5,550 nucleotides of DNA from an uncultured Spirochaetales bacterium (GCA_934276485.1 CAKQTE010000005.1:1-5550); one strand, 5' to 3'; positions 1 through 5,367 are shown, numbered from the stretch's first letter. Translations and numbers: made by a program. Notes: generated from the sequence alone by a model not told the origin.

Positions 1-254
1 AAATTGATCATATCCACCGCTAAGGAGATTTGCTCAATCACCGGCTCCAGTATCCGCCAATACTAGAATAACATCGTTACCATGAACTTAAGTACATCCT
101 ACTTCTTCTAAGTATTCTTCAACTATATAATGTCTTTTAACTCTCTCAAAGAAATACTTTTCTCGAAGAGGAAGAATTCATTTGTGTTAACAAATGGAAA
201 AGCTGGATGGGAATCACACACACCCAAATGAGCAAACGGCTCAAACATTGACAT
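1..254 (-). pseudogene. Decayed coding remnant, possibly a transposase, cut by the left edge
   Basis: No intact gene fits bases 1-254, but the minus strand reads like degraded protein. One frame opens at ATG 254-252 (MSMFEPFAHLGVCDSHPAFP...). Near base 150 sense passes to a neighbouring frame, which continues as EKYFFERVKRHYIVEEYLEE, then VGCT, a TAA at 90-88, VHGNDVILVLADTGAGD, a TGA at 36-34, and ANLLSGGYDQF to the edge. A single lost base near 150 plus two point stops would explain this. The mix of charged and hydrophobic residues looks protein-like across the breaks. I do not firmly recognise the family; a transposase of the ISLre2/UPF0236 kind is a guess. Its apparent start abuts the infA promoter. 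It could instead be chance open reading. Confidence 0.35.
179..196. repeat. Short inverted repeat upstream of infA
   Basis: CATTTGT (179-185) and ACAAATG (190-196) form a perfect 7-bp inverted repeat around GTTA. It lies about 50 bases upstream of the infA -35 element, inside the decayed remnant. There is no T-tract, so it is not a terminator. It may be an operator or chance. Confidence 0.3.
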
Positions 255-276
255 TATCGATATGGAATTCTATACT
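248..276 (+). promoter_or_regulatory. infA promoter (sigma70-type)
   Basis: A perfect -35 TTGACA (248-253) and a five-of-six -10 TATACT (271-276) are separated by exactly 17 bases. Transcription should start near 283, giving a leader of about 24 bases that contains the AGGAG ribosome site. A 5-bp inverted repeat (TGAGC 229-233, GCTCA 239-243) sits just upstream of the -35. It shows infA is transcribed on its own here rather than from a ribosomal-protein operon. Confidence 0.8.
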
Positions 277-306
277 TCTTAAGTCTTTAAAAATATAGGA
301 GATACA

Positions 307-525
307 ATGGCTAAAGAAGAAGCAATAGAGGTAGAAGGCGTAGTCAGAGAAGCTCTACCTAACACAATGTTCCGCGTCGAGCTAACAAACAAGCTCGTTA
401 TCCTTGCCCATCTTTCAGGAAAGATGAGAAAGCACTACATCAGAATCGTTCCTGGTGACACTGTAAAAGTAGAGCTTTCCCCATATGATTTAACCAAGGG
501 CAGAATCGTTTATAGAGAACGTTAA
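307..525 (+). CDS. infA: Translation initiation factor IF-1
   Basis: This 72-residue protein is full length for IF-1, the small OB-fold factor that binds the A site of the 30S subunit and works with IF-2 and IF-3 during initiation. The family signature runs the whole length: MAKEEAIEVEG at the start, LPNTMFRVEL (18-27), ILAHLSGKMRKHYIRIVPGD and VELSPYDLTKGRIVYRER at the end. The usual ENGH turn is replaced by TNKL. AGGAG (297-301) lies 5 bases before the ATG. The gene has its own promoter and terminator, unlike the common location within ribosomal-protein operons. Its TAA stop overlaps the stop of the convergent Smr gene. The GRIVYRER ending recalls spirochaete IF-1, an impression only. Function is certain from sequence. 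Confidence 0.97.
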   Translation: MAKEEAIEVEGVVREALPNTMFRVELTNKLVILAHLSGKMRKHYIRIVPGDTVKVELSPYDLTKGRIVYRER

Positions 526-1904
526 GCTTTCAAGATTACCCAAAGCGCTCCAGAGCCTCCGGCATTAAGTGGAGCGTTATTTTTTTCACTTACAACACCT
601 GATTCATTCAATACGCGTTCTGTGATAGCTCGAAGCACTCCCTCTCCCGACTCCGAATGAAGGCCCTTTCCTGTTATGATACAGATCTTTCTGAGTCCAC
701 TTTCCACAGCTTCATCAAGAAAATCCTTTACGATTTTCTCAGCTTCTGTCTGCGTATTTCCATGAAGATCAAGTGTTGCTTGTGGAAGCATAGTTCTAAG
801 CTTAGTGAGAGTATAGACAGGCTTGACAGCTTGAGTATCGCCCTTTTCTGCCAAGATTTCCTCAAAGGTCTTTACAACTTCAACTTCCTTCTTTTCATTC
901 TCATGTTTCTTTTCAAAAGACGCTAGAATCTCGGAAAATGATTTATCACTCTTTTGAAAAGAGCTAAAGGAATTAGGCTTTGTGCTATTTGATGTTTCCT
1001 CTACTTCAACTTCAGGTCTTACAAAGGCCTCGTTCTTTCCTCCAAGAATGGACCAAGAAACATTTTCAGATACCTTATTATCCTCGTCTTCTGCTCTAAA
1101 GAATCCATTTTCGGAGATAGGAGTTTCTTCTTCACTCTTCTCTTCATTAAGTTGCTTTTGAAGCTCTGTTATCACAACGCTTTCTTCAACAACTGCTTTA
1201 GGCTCTACCTTGCCCTCAAATTGATCAAGAATATCTGAAAAATCAGATGTTGGAGTATATTTAGGAGTCGAGCGCTTGAATTCCTTCTTTATCTCTTCTT
1301 CCTTTTTCTCTTCTTCTTTTTCAACCTCAGGTCTTACGAAAGACTCATTCTTTCCACCAAGGATCGACCAAGCAACGCTTGCTTGGACTTTGTTGTCTTC
1401 GTCTTCTTCTTTGAAGAACTCATTGATAGGTCTAGATTCCTTTTTCTTTCTTTCAATCTTCTCTTCTTTTTTCTTTGACTGAGAAGATTGTTCAAAAGAA
1501 GAGAGAATGTCTCCAAATGATTTTGTAGGAACATATGTGTTCTTGACACTCTCGACTCTCTTTTGAGCCTTGCTCTTTCCTTTGCCCTTACCTTCCCATT
1601 GATCAAGAATATCGCCAAAGCTCTCTTTCTTTACAGTTTTGCTAGCTTTTGGCTTAGGCATGGAATAAGGATTTCCAGTAGTTTCATAGGAATATAATAT
1701 GTCAGCAAAGGACATAGAAGGATTGTAGCCTTGAACTATCTCGCCAGGCTTCTTGTTTGATGTTTGACTTTTAGCCTTCACTTGCTGCTTAGGCTTAGAA
1801 TCTTCCTTCTTTTCCTTAAGAACTATATTGTCGAAGAAAGATGGTTCTCTTTCTTCCTTTTTTGGTTTTTCCTTTACTATCGCCTTATTCTTCTTTCTAG
1901 ACAT
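522..1904 (-). CDS. Smr-domain protein with long repeat-rich N-terminal region
   Basis: The 460-residue product ends in an Smr domain (about 375-460) with LDLHG (378-382), ITGKGLHS (410-417) and GGSGALWVIL (449-458). Smr domains act on nucleic acid; known members include the MutS2 C-terminus and the collided-ribosome nuclease SmrB. No MutS2 ATPase is present. The first 370 residues are rich in Lys, Glu and Ser and probably disordered. They carry six copies of a motif like SFGDILxxFE at 64, 94, 128, 220, 321 and 345, the last degenerate. A 38-residue module (EDEDNKV...WSILGGKNE.FVRPEVE) occurs twice, at 161-198 and 266-303. I chose ATG 1904: it forms TGATG with the upstream stop and has AGGGAA 7 bases before it. 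GTG 1907 is too close to that site. The exact role is unknown; a scaffold-like RNA or ribosome factor is inference. Confidence 0.88.
   Translation of the reverse strand: MSRKKNKAIVKEKPKKEEREPSFFDNIVLKEKKEDSKPKQQVKAKSQTSNKKPGEIVQGYNPSMSFADILYSYETTGNPYSMPKPKASKTVKKESFGDILDQWEGKGKGKSKAQKRVESVKNTYVPTKSFGDILSSFEQSSQSKKKEEKIERKKKESRPINEFFKEEDEDNKVQASVAWSILGGKNESFVRPEVEKEEEKKEEEIKKEFKRSTPKYTPTSDFSDILDQFEGKVEPKAVVEESVVITELQKQLNEEKSEEETPISENGFFRAEDEDNKVSENVSWSILGGKNEAFVRPEVEVEETSNSTKPNSFSSFQKSDKSFSEILASFEKKHENEKKEVEVVKTFEEILAEKGDTQAVKPVYTLTKLRTMLPQATLDLHGNTQTEAEKIVKDFLDEAVESGLRKICIITGKGLHSESGEGVLRAITERVLNESGVVSEKNNAPLNAGGSGALWVILKA
544..586 (+). terminator. Intrinsic terminator of infA, inside the Smr gene
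   Basis: AGCGCTCCA (544-552) pairs with TGGAGCGTT (570-578): nine pairs, one of them G-T. A small GCC/GGC hairpin sits within the loop, and TATTTTTTT follows (578-586). The T-tract is on the plus strand only, so it serves infA and not the opposing operon. The whole element lies in the last 22 codons of the minus-strand Smr gene, antisense to its conserved GGSGA segment. Confidence 0.85.
996..1109 (-). repeat. Second copy of 38-residue module in the Smr protein
   Basis: This stretch encodes residues 266-303, beginning NGFFRAEDEDNKV and including WSILGGKNEAFVRPEVE. It matches residues 161-198 at most positions, including EDEDNKV, WSILGGKNE and FVRPEVE. The copies are 105 residues apart and each is followed by an SFxDIL-type motif, so module plus motif appears to have been tandemly duplicated. 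Confidence 0.85.
1311..1424 (-). repeat. First copy of 38-residue module in the Smr protein
   Basis: This stretch encodes residues 161-198, beginning NEFFKEEDEDNKV and including WSILGGKNESFVRPEVE. It is followed at residue 220 by the motif SDFSDILDQFE. DNA identity with the second copy has drifted at many third positions, so the duplication is not recent and the protein sequence seems to be under selection. Confidence 0.85.
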
Positions 1905-2545
1905 CACATTTCCCTAATATCAACAATACGTGCAACCATAGGGGATAGGATATCTCTTAATTCGTCTTGATCGATTCCCTGGACCTTGATAGTGACAACA
2001 CCCTCTCCTCCAGGCTTCTTTAATGAACCGATAGCTACGATATCAGCACCCTTCTTAGCTAACTCAGAAGTAATCTCTGCAATAATGCCAGGCTTATCTT
2101 TGACAATACAATATGCCTTGATTCCATAGTACCTAGCTCCAAATAGCTCAAGAAGAATTTTATACATATCTGTTTTTGTGATGATTCCAACTAGCTTGCC
2201 AGAATCTACAACAGGAAGACACGCAATCTCGTTGTCAACCATGATTCTAGCAGCTTCCTCTACAGCTGCTGTTGGATATATCGTGACTACCTCTGTAGTC
2301 ATGACATCCTTTACACTCAGCTTGGAAAGCATATATGCCATCTTATGAATTGATAGATTAGTACCCTTATTAGGTGTAGCTGTCAGCAAATCCTTGTCGG
2401 AGATGATTCCAACAAGATTACCTTCATGATCCAAGACAGGAAGATGGTTTACACCTTCTCTCTCCATGATCTCTTCTGCGTCATAGATATTAGCGTCTTG
2501 CAAACATGTTACTGGATTAATCTTCATTTTTTCTGATACGTTCAT
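1904..2545 (-). CDS. CBS-CBS-ACT regulatory protein (AcuB-like)
   Basis: The 213-residue protein has two CBS domains and a C-terminal ACT domain, the layout and length of Bacillus AcuB. CBS1 (about 1-57) has NHLPVLD and GIISDKDL (47-54). CBS2 (about 74-135) has DVMTTEVVTI, CLPVVD and GIITKTDM (120-127). The ACT part (about 142-213) has KDKPGIIAEITSELAKKGAD (149-168). CBS pairs usually bind adenine nucleotides and ACT domains bind amino acids or small ligands, so a cytosolic metabolic sensor is likely; its ligand and target cannot be read here. No acuA or acuC is adjacent, so I give no symbol. ATG 2545 is chosen because AGGGAAAG precedes it by 8 bases; an upstream TTG at 2602 adds 19 unlike residues and overlaps the tRNA promoter. 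Its stop overlaps the Smr start by one base. Confidence 0.9.
   Translation of the reverse strand: MNVSEKMKINPVTCLQDANIYDAEEIMEREGVNHLPVLDHEGNLVGIISDKDLLTATPNKGTNLSIHKMAYMLSKLSVKDVMTTEVVTIYPTAAVEEAARIMVDNEIACLPVVDSGKLVGIITKTDMYKILLELFGARYYGIKAYCIVKDKPGIIAEITSELAKKGADIVAIGSLKKPGGEGVVTIKVQGIDQDELRDILSPMVARIVDIREM
1910..1915 (-). promoter_or_regulatory. Ribosome binding site that fixes the Smr start
   Basis: AGGGAA on the minus strand lies in the last sense codons (Arg-Glu) of the CBS-ACT gene, 7 bases before ATG 1904. A closely matching site precedes the CBS-ACT gene itself. With the TGATG stop/start overlap it indicates translational coupling. Confidence 0.7.
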
Positions 2546-2549
2546 ATTT

Positions 2550-2557
2550 CTTTCCCT
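2550..2557 (-). promoter_or_regulatory. Ribosome binding site of the CBS-ACT gene
   Basis: AGGGAAAG on the minus strand ends just before the start region, with AGGG 8 bases from ATG 2545. It decides the start against the longer TTG-initiated reading. Confidence 0.7.
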
Positions 2558-2561
2558 AAAC

Positions 2562-2582
2562 CAATTGTAAATGAAACAATTG
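2562..2582. promoter_or_regulatory. Inverted repeat over possible CBS-ACT promoter
   Basis: CAATTGT (2562-2568) and ACAATTG (2576-2582) form a perfect inverted repeat with a 7-base spacer. On the minus strand one arm overlaps TACAAT (2569-2564), a five-of-six -10 element placed 18 bases before the start codon. The matching -35 position (TATTCC) is poor, which would fit a regulated promoter. This is a candidate operator only. Confidence 0.35.
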
Positions 2583-2596
2583 AAAAGGAATAGAGA

Positions 2597-2625
2597 TTGC
2601 AAGAGATATTTAATTCCAATATAAT
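2597..2625 (+). promoter_or_regulatory. Promoter of tRNA-Arg
   Basis: TTGCAA (2597-2602, four of six) and a perfect TATAAT (2620-2625) are spaced by 17 bases. The -10 ends 9 bases before the mature tRNA, so transcription should start at or just before the tRNA 5' end. The sequence between the -10 and the tRNA is GC-containing (GCTTGCGTT), as for many stable-RNA promoters. Confidence 0.8.
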
Positions 2626-2634
2626 GCTTGCGTT

Positions 2635-2706
2635 GGGCCTATAGGTTAATGGATAGACCAGATCCCTCCTAAGGATCAGATATGGGTTCGATTCCCGTTG
2701 GGCCTA
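2635..2706 (+). tRNA. tRNA-Arg (anticodon CCT)
   Basis: A full cloverleaf of 72 bases folds by hand. The acceptor stem is GGGCCTA/TGGGCCT and the D stem GGTT/GACC. The anticodon stem is GATCC/GGATC around loop CTCCTAA, with anticodon CCT. The variable loop is AGAT, and T arm ATGGG/CCCGT encloses TTCGATT. The discriminator is A and no CCA is encoded. It should read AGG codons. The layout matches E. coli tRNA-Arg(CCT), including the 4-base variable loop. Unusual points are a G1-U72 wobble closing the acceptor stem and U6-G67. It has its own promoter and terminator, so it is a single-gene transcript. Confidence 0.93.
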
Positions 2707-2710
2707 AGCT

Positions 2711-2752
2711 AAGTCAGGATTTGATAAAACTCATTTCCTGACTTTTCTTTTT
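2711..2752 (+). terminator. Terminator of tRNA-Arg
   Basis: AAGTCAGGA (2711-2719) pairs perfectly with TCCTGACTT (2736-2744) around a 16-base loop, followed by TTTTCTTTTT. It begins five bases after the tRNA. Its stem and the start of its loop closely resemble the terminator at 5368-5408. Confidence 0.85.
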
Positions 2753-2802
2753 CTAAAATCAAATACAAGCTCGATTATCTAGTGCTTCGTTCTCTTTAAA
2801 AT

Positions 2803-2839
2803 TAGTCAAATCGTAATTTGACAAATCATGATTTGACTA
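2803..2839. promoter_or_regulatory. Array of TCAAAT/ATTTGA half-sites before the ATPase gene
   Basis: Three interlocked inverted repeats share this stretch. TAGTCAAATC (2803-2812) mirrors GATTTGACTA (2830-2839). GTCAAAT (2805-2811) mirrors ATTTGAC (2816-2822) around CGTA. CAAATCATGATTTG (2822-2835) is a perfect 14-bp palindrome. ATTTGAC also recurs directly at 2816 and 2831, 15 bases apart. The array contains TTGACA (2818-2823), a perfect -35 hexamer, so a protein bound here would block or control the promoter of the ATPase gene. Autoregulation by the ATPase's helix-turn-helix region is possible but unproven. Confidence 0.65.
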
Positions 2840-2846
2840 TTAATCT
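2818..2846 (+). promoter_or_regulatory. Likely promoter of the ATPase gene
   Basis: TTGACA (2818-2823) is a consensus -35. The -10 is less clear: TATTAA (2838-2843, four of six, 14-base spacer) or TAATCT (2841-2846, three of six, 17-base spacer). Either places the transcript start at about 2850-2853, on or within a few bases of the ATG. Confidence 0.45.
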
Positions 2847-2852
2847 AATCAT

Positions 2853-4265
2853 ATGAATAAATTCATTGGTAGAAAAAGAGAATTACAATTTTTAGAAGAA
2901 AGATTTGCATCAAAGAAAGGAGAGCTGATCTTTTTGTATGGCAGACGCAGAGTTGGAAAGACAGAAACTCTCAAAGAATTCTGCAAAAACAAAAAGTCAG
3001 TTTTTCATACATTCACTCAAATAGAAGACAAAATGCAGTTAAAAGCCTTCAGTGAGAGTGTTGCATCTGTATTGGACAATAACAAATACTTTTCTTCATT
3101 CGAGACTTGGGAAAAAGCATTTTCTTCCGTTGTTGACTATCCTGAAAATGAAAATGGTAAACGCCTCTTGATCATCGACGAATTCCCATATGCAGTTATG
3201 GAAAACAACTCTATAGCATCGATCCTTCAAAAAGAATGGGATACTTTCCTTAAAGATGAAAACATCATGATAATACTTTGTGGTAGTTCTATGAGCTTCA
3301 TAGAAAAAGAGATTCTAAGTCAGAAGAATCCTCTTTATGGAAGAGCCACTGGAATATACAAGATGAAAGAAATGAACTTCTATGATTCCATTGGCTTTTT
3401 GGAAGGATACACAAACAAAGAAAAATTGATCGCCTACTCTATTTGTGGTGGCATCCCATATTATTTGGAACAGTTTAATTCTTTTCTCTCTTTAAAAGAA
3501 ACCATCATAGCTGCGATTCTCAGGAAAGGAAGTATCCTCTACTCAGAACCAGAATTTCTATTGCGTTCTGAAATGAGAGAGCCTGGACGATATAATACAA
3601 TCATTTTATCTATCGCATCAGGAAGAACAAAATTCTCCGAAATTCAAAATGATACTGCTATTGAAAAAGGAAAGCTCAGTGTCTATTTGAAAAATCTAAT
3701 AGATTTGGGCTTGATTGAAAGAGAGTTGCCACTCTCCGCAACAAGAGGAGAAAGGCCTAATCCTCAACGAGGTATATATAGGATCAAGAACTCCTTCTTT
3801 AGGTTTTGGTATGCTTTTGTATTTCCAAACATGACTCTTTTGGAATTTGGTGACACCGAAGCAGTTTACACAAAGCTTATTGAACCAAACCTTGAATATT
3901 TTGCATCATCTGTTTTTGAAAACGTATGTATTGAGTACCTCAAACGAAAGAATATGTCACAGGAACTTCCTTTTATGTTTACAGAAATTGGACGCTGGTG
4001 GGATAAAACTACAGAGATTGATTGCATAGCAAAAGATAGAGATGGAAATATCATCAGCGGAGAATGCAAGTTCAGAAACAAGCAAGCTGATATAGAGGAT
4101 CTTAAAAAACATATAGAAAAAGATATCAATGCTTTACGCATAAAACCCAGCGGTAAGGTTTATTTCTACTATTTTTCTTTCAGTGGTTTTAAAGATAGTG
4201 CAATACAATTTGCAAAAAACAACAATATTATATTAGTTTCAGAGGACGAGATTTTTTCTCTATAA
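2853..4265 (+). CDS. ATP-binding protein with DUF234/PD-(D/E)XK-like C-terminus
   Basis: The 470-residue protein has the layout of the 'archaeal ATPase' family (ATPase_2 plus DUF234). It opens with the family's usual start, FIGRKRELQFLEERF. The P-loop GRRRVGKT is at 30-37, Walker B LLIIDEF at 105-111, and a sensor-like ILCGSS at 141-146. A winged-helix-like stretch follows (about 255-295). The C-terminal part has FRFWYAFVFPN (316-326), FENVCIEYL (355-363), EID (388-390) and GECKF (403-407). D390, E404 and K406 match a PD-(D/E)XK nuclease core. It is probably cytosolic. The family's function is unsettled; links to defence, mobile elements or DNA processing are suggested by the nuclease-like fold. 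No Shine-Dalgarno sequence precedes the ATG. It stands alone between a tRNA and a housekeeping antiporter, so acquisition by transfer is plausible. Confidence 0.9.
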   Translation: MNKFIGRKRELQFLEERFASKKGELIFLYGRRRVGKTETLKEFCKNKKSVFHTFTQIEDKMQLKAFSESVASVLDNNKYFSSFETWEKAFSSVVDYPENENGKRLLIIDEFPYAVMENNSIASILQKEWDTFLKDENIMIILCGSSMSFIEKEILSQKNPLYGRATGIYKMKEMNFYDSIGFLEGYTNKEKLIAYSICGGIPYYLEQFNSFLSLKETIIAAILRKGSILYSEPEFLLRSEMREPGRYNTIILSIASGRTKFSEIQNDTAIEKGKLSVYLKNLIDLGLIERELPLSATRGERPNPQRGIYRIKNSFFRFWYAFVFPNMTLLEFGDTEAVYTKLIEPNLEYFASSVFENVCIEYLKRKNMSQELPFMFTEIGRWWDKTTEIDCIAKDRDGNIISGECKFRNKQADIEDLKKHIEKDINALRIKPSGKVYFYYFSFSGFKDSAIQFAKNNNIILVSEDEIFSL

Positions 4266-4279
4266 CAACACAAGAACCT

Positions 4280-4318
4280 AGGAATATCTAGAAAGCTTTC
4301 TATTTTCAGGATATTCCT
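4280..4318. repeat. Nested palindromes between ATPase and antiporter genes
   Basis: AGGAATATC (4280-4288) pairs perfectly with GATATTCCT (4310-4318). Between them is a perfect 14-bp palindrome, TAGAAAGCTTTCTA (4289-4302), so the structure can form a hairpin on a hairpin. The following bases (CGCTTTATG) are only weakly T-rich and the other side is no better. It may terminate the ATPase transcript poorly or serve as a protein site. Confidence 0.55.
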
Positions 4319-4328
4319 CGCTTTATGA

Positions 4329-4357
4329 TAGACATAAAGAATCATTTTAGAGATTAT
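4329..4357 (+). promoter_or_regulatory. Candidate promoter of the antiporter gene
   Basis: TAGACA (4329-4334, five of six) and GATTAT (4352-4357, four of six) are 17 bases apart. A start near 4364 would leave a very short leader just containing the GAGG ribosome site at 4368-4371. Confidence 0.5.
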
Positions 4358-4375
4358 TACTTCGTTTGAGGTAAT

Positions 4376-5344
4376 ATGATGATCATTCCAGTTTTATTAT
4401 TTGCAGTAGGACTTGTACTTTTAATTAAAGGTGGCGATTGGTTTGTAGATGGAGCTACAGGCATTGCACACCGCTTCAATATTCCAGAGCTCTTAATCGG
4501 AGCAACTGTCGTATCCATTGGCACAACACTACCAGAGGTAATGGTTAGTGCAACTAGTGCCATATCCGGTCATGGAGAGATTGCATATGGTAATGCAATT
4601 GGATCTGTAATCTGTAATACATCTTTAATTGCAGCAATAACTGTTGCTATCAGACCAACAGATGTTGATCCAAAAACATTGAAGATTCCTACACTATTCT
4701 TCTTCATTGCAGCTATCTTCTATGCATCCATTGCATACACAACTGGCTATTTTGCACGTTGGACAGGTATTCTTCTACTCGGACTCTTTGTTGTTTATAT
4801 GTTTGTCAATGTTAAGGCAGTAAAGAAGATGCCAAAAGTGGAGATCCCTGCTGATGACACTACAGTATCAAATACAATGACGAAAGACATTGTTCTTTTG
4901 GTTCTTGGGGCAGCTCTAATTGCAGTTGGGGCAAAGTTATTGGTAGATAATGGAACATTGATCGCAGCAGCACTTGGAGTGCCAGAAGCAGTAATTGCTT
5001 TGACATTCGTTGCACTTGGAACATCTCTTCCTGAGCTTGTTACAGCTATATCTTCACTTGTAAAGGGTCATAGTTCACTATCTCTTGGAAATATCATTGG
5101 TGCAAACCTATTCAATCTAGTACTTGTTAGTGGCATGTCTGTTACATTGAAGCCATTTACTATCCCACAGGATTCAATGCTATGCGGCAAGATTACATCT
5201 CTTGTTCTCGATATCCCTGTAATGTTTGCAGTAATGCTGATTCTAACGCTTCCTGCACTTAAGAGAGCAAAGCTATCTAGAGTTCAAGGTATTATTCTGC
5301 TACTAATCTATGCAGCGTTCTGCACTATCCAATTCATTATCTAA
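4376..5344 (+). CDS. Calcium/sodium antiporter (CaCA family, YrbG-like)
   Basis: This 322-residue inner-membrane protein is the usual length of bacterial YrbG/MjNCX-type exchangers, which move Ca2+ out in exchange for Na+ (or H+). It shows the two inverted alpha repeats that form the ion site. Alpha-1 has GTTLPEVMVSA (49-59) and GNAIGSVICN (72-81). Alpha-2 has GTSLPELVTA (215-224) and GNIIGANLFN (238-247). The key glutamates are E54 and E220. About ten hydrophobic segments are visible, with a polar loop at about 149-170 between the halves. Alpha-1 has Thr where Ser is usual (GTTLPE) and Cys before its last Asn. GAGG (4368-4371) is 4 bases from ATG 4376 and 7 from ATG 4379, so the second Met may be the true start. 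A terminator follows closely. It looks monocistronic. Confidence 0.93.
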   Translation: MMIIPVLLFAVGLVLLIKGGDWFVDGATGIAHRFNIPELLIGATVVSIGTTLPEVMVSATSAISGHGEIAYGNAIGSVICNTSLIAAITVAIRPTDVDPKTLKIPTLFFFIAAIFYASIAYTTGYFARWTGILLLGLFVVYMFVNVKAVKKMPKVEIPADDTTVSNTMTKDIVLLVLGAALIAVGAKLLVDNGTLIAAALGVPEAVIALTFVALGTSLPELVTAISSLVKGHSSLSLGNIIGANLFNLVLVSGMSVTLKPFTIPQDSMLCGKITSLVLDIPVMFAVMLILTLPALKRAKLSRVQGIILLLIYAAFCTIQFII

Positions 5345-5367
5345 TCATTTGAAACACGATAATCTAC

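Noticed and set aside
1..66. Plus-strand open stretch from the left edge, KLIISTAKEICSITGSSIRQY then stop
   Set aside because: Only 21 codons, in exact codon register with the more protein-like minus-strand reading; probably its shadow.
996..1424. CRISPR or DNA-level tandem repeat
   Set aside because: The two similar stretches are coding, only two in number and diverged at silent sites; they are a protein module.
1905..1907. GTG 1907 as the Smr start
   Set aside because: Only 4 bases from the AGGG site, whereas ATG 1904 has 7 and makes the usual TGATG overlap.
657..1970. Plus-strand open frames opposite the Smr and CBS-ACT genes
   Set aside because: They are Phe/Ser-rich antisense readings of Lys/Glu-rich codons, with no ribosome sites or recognisable domains.
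2546..2602. Longer CBS-ACT protein starting at TTG 2602
   Set aside because: The extra 19 residues are unlike the family, the codon has no ribosome site and it overlaps the tRNA -35 element; ATG 2545 has AGGGAAAG at good spacing.
2690..4375. Integrated island bounded by a copy of the tRNA 3' end
   Set aside because: I found no second copy of the tRNA 3' sequence downstream within the window and no integrase gene.
3847..4563. Small open frames overlapping the ATPase and antiporter genes
   Set aside because: They lie wholly or largely within well-supported genes in other frames and show no family features.
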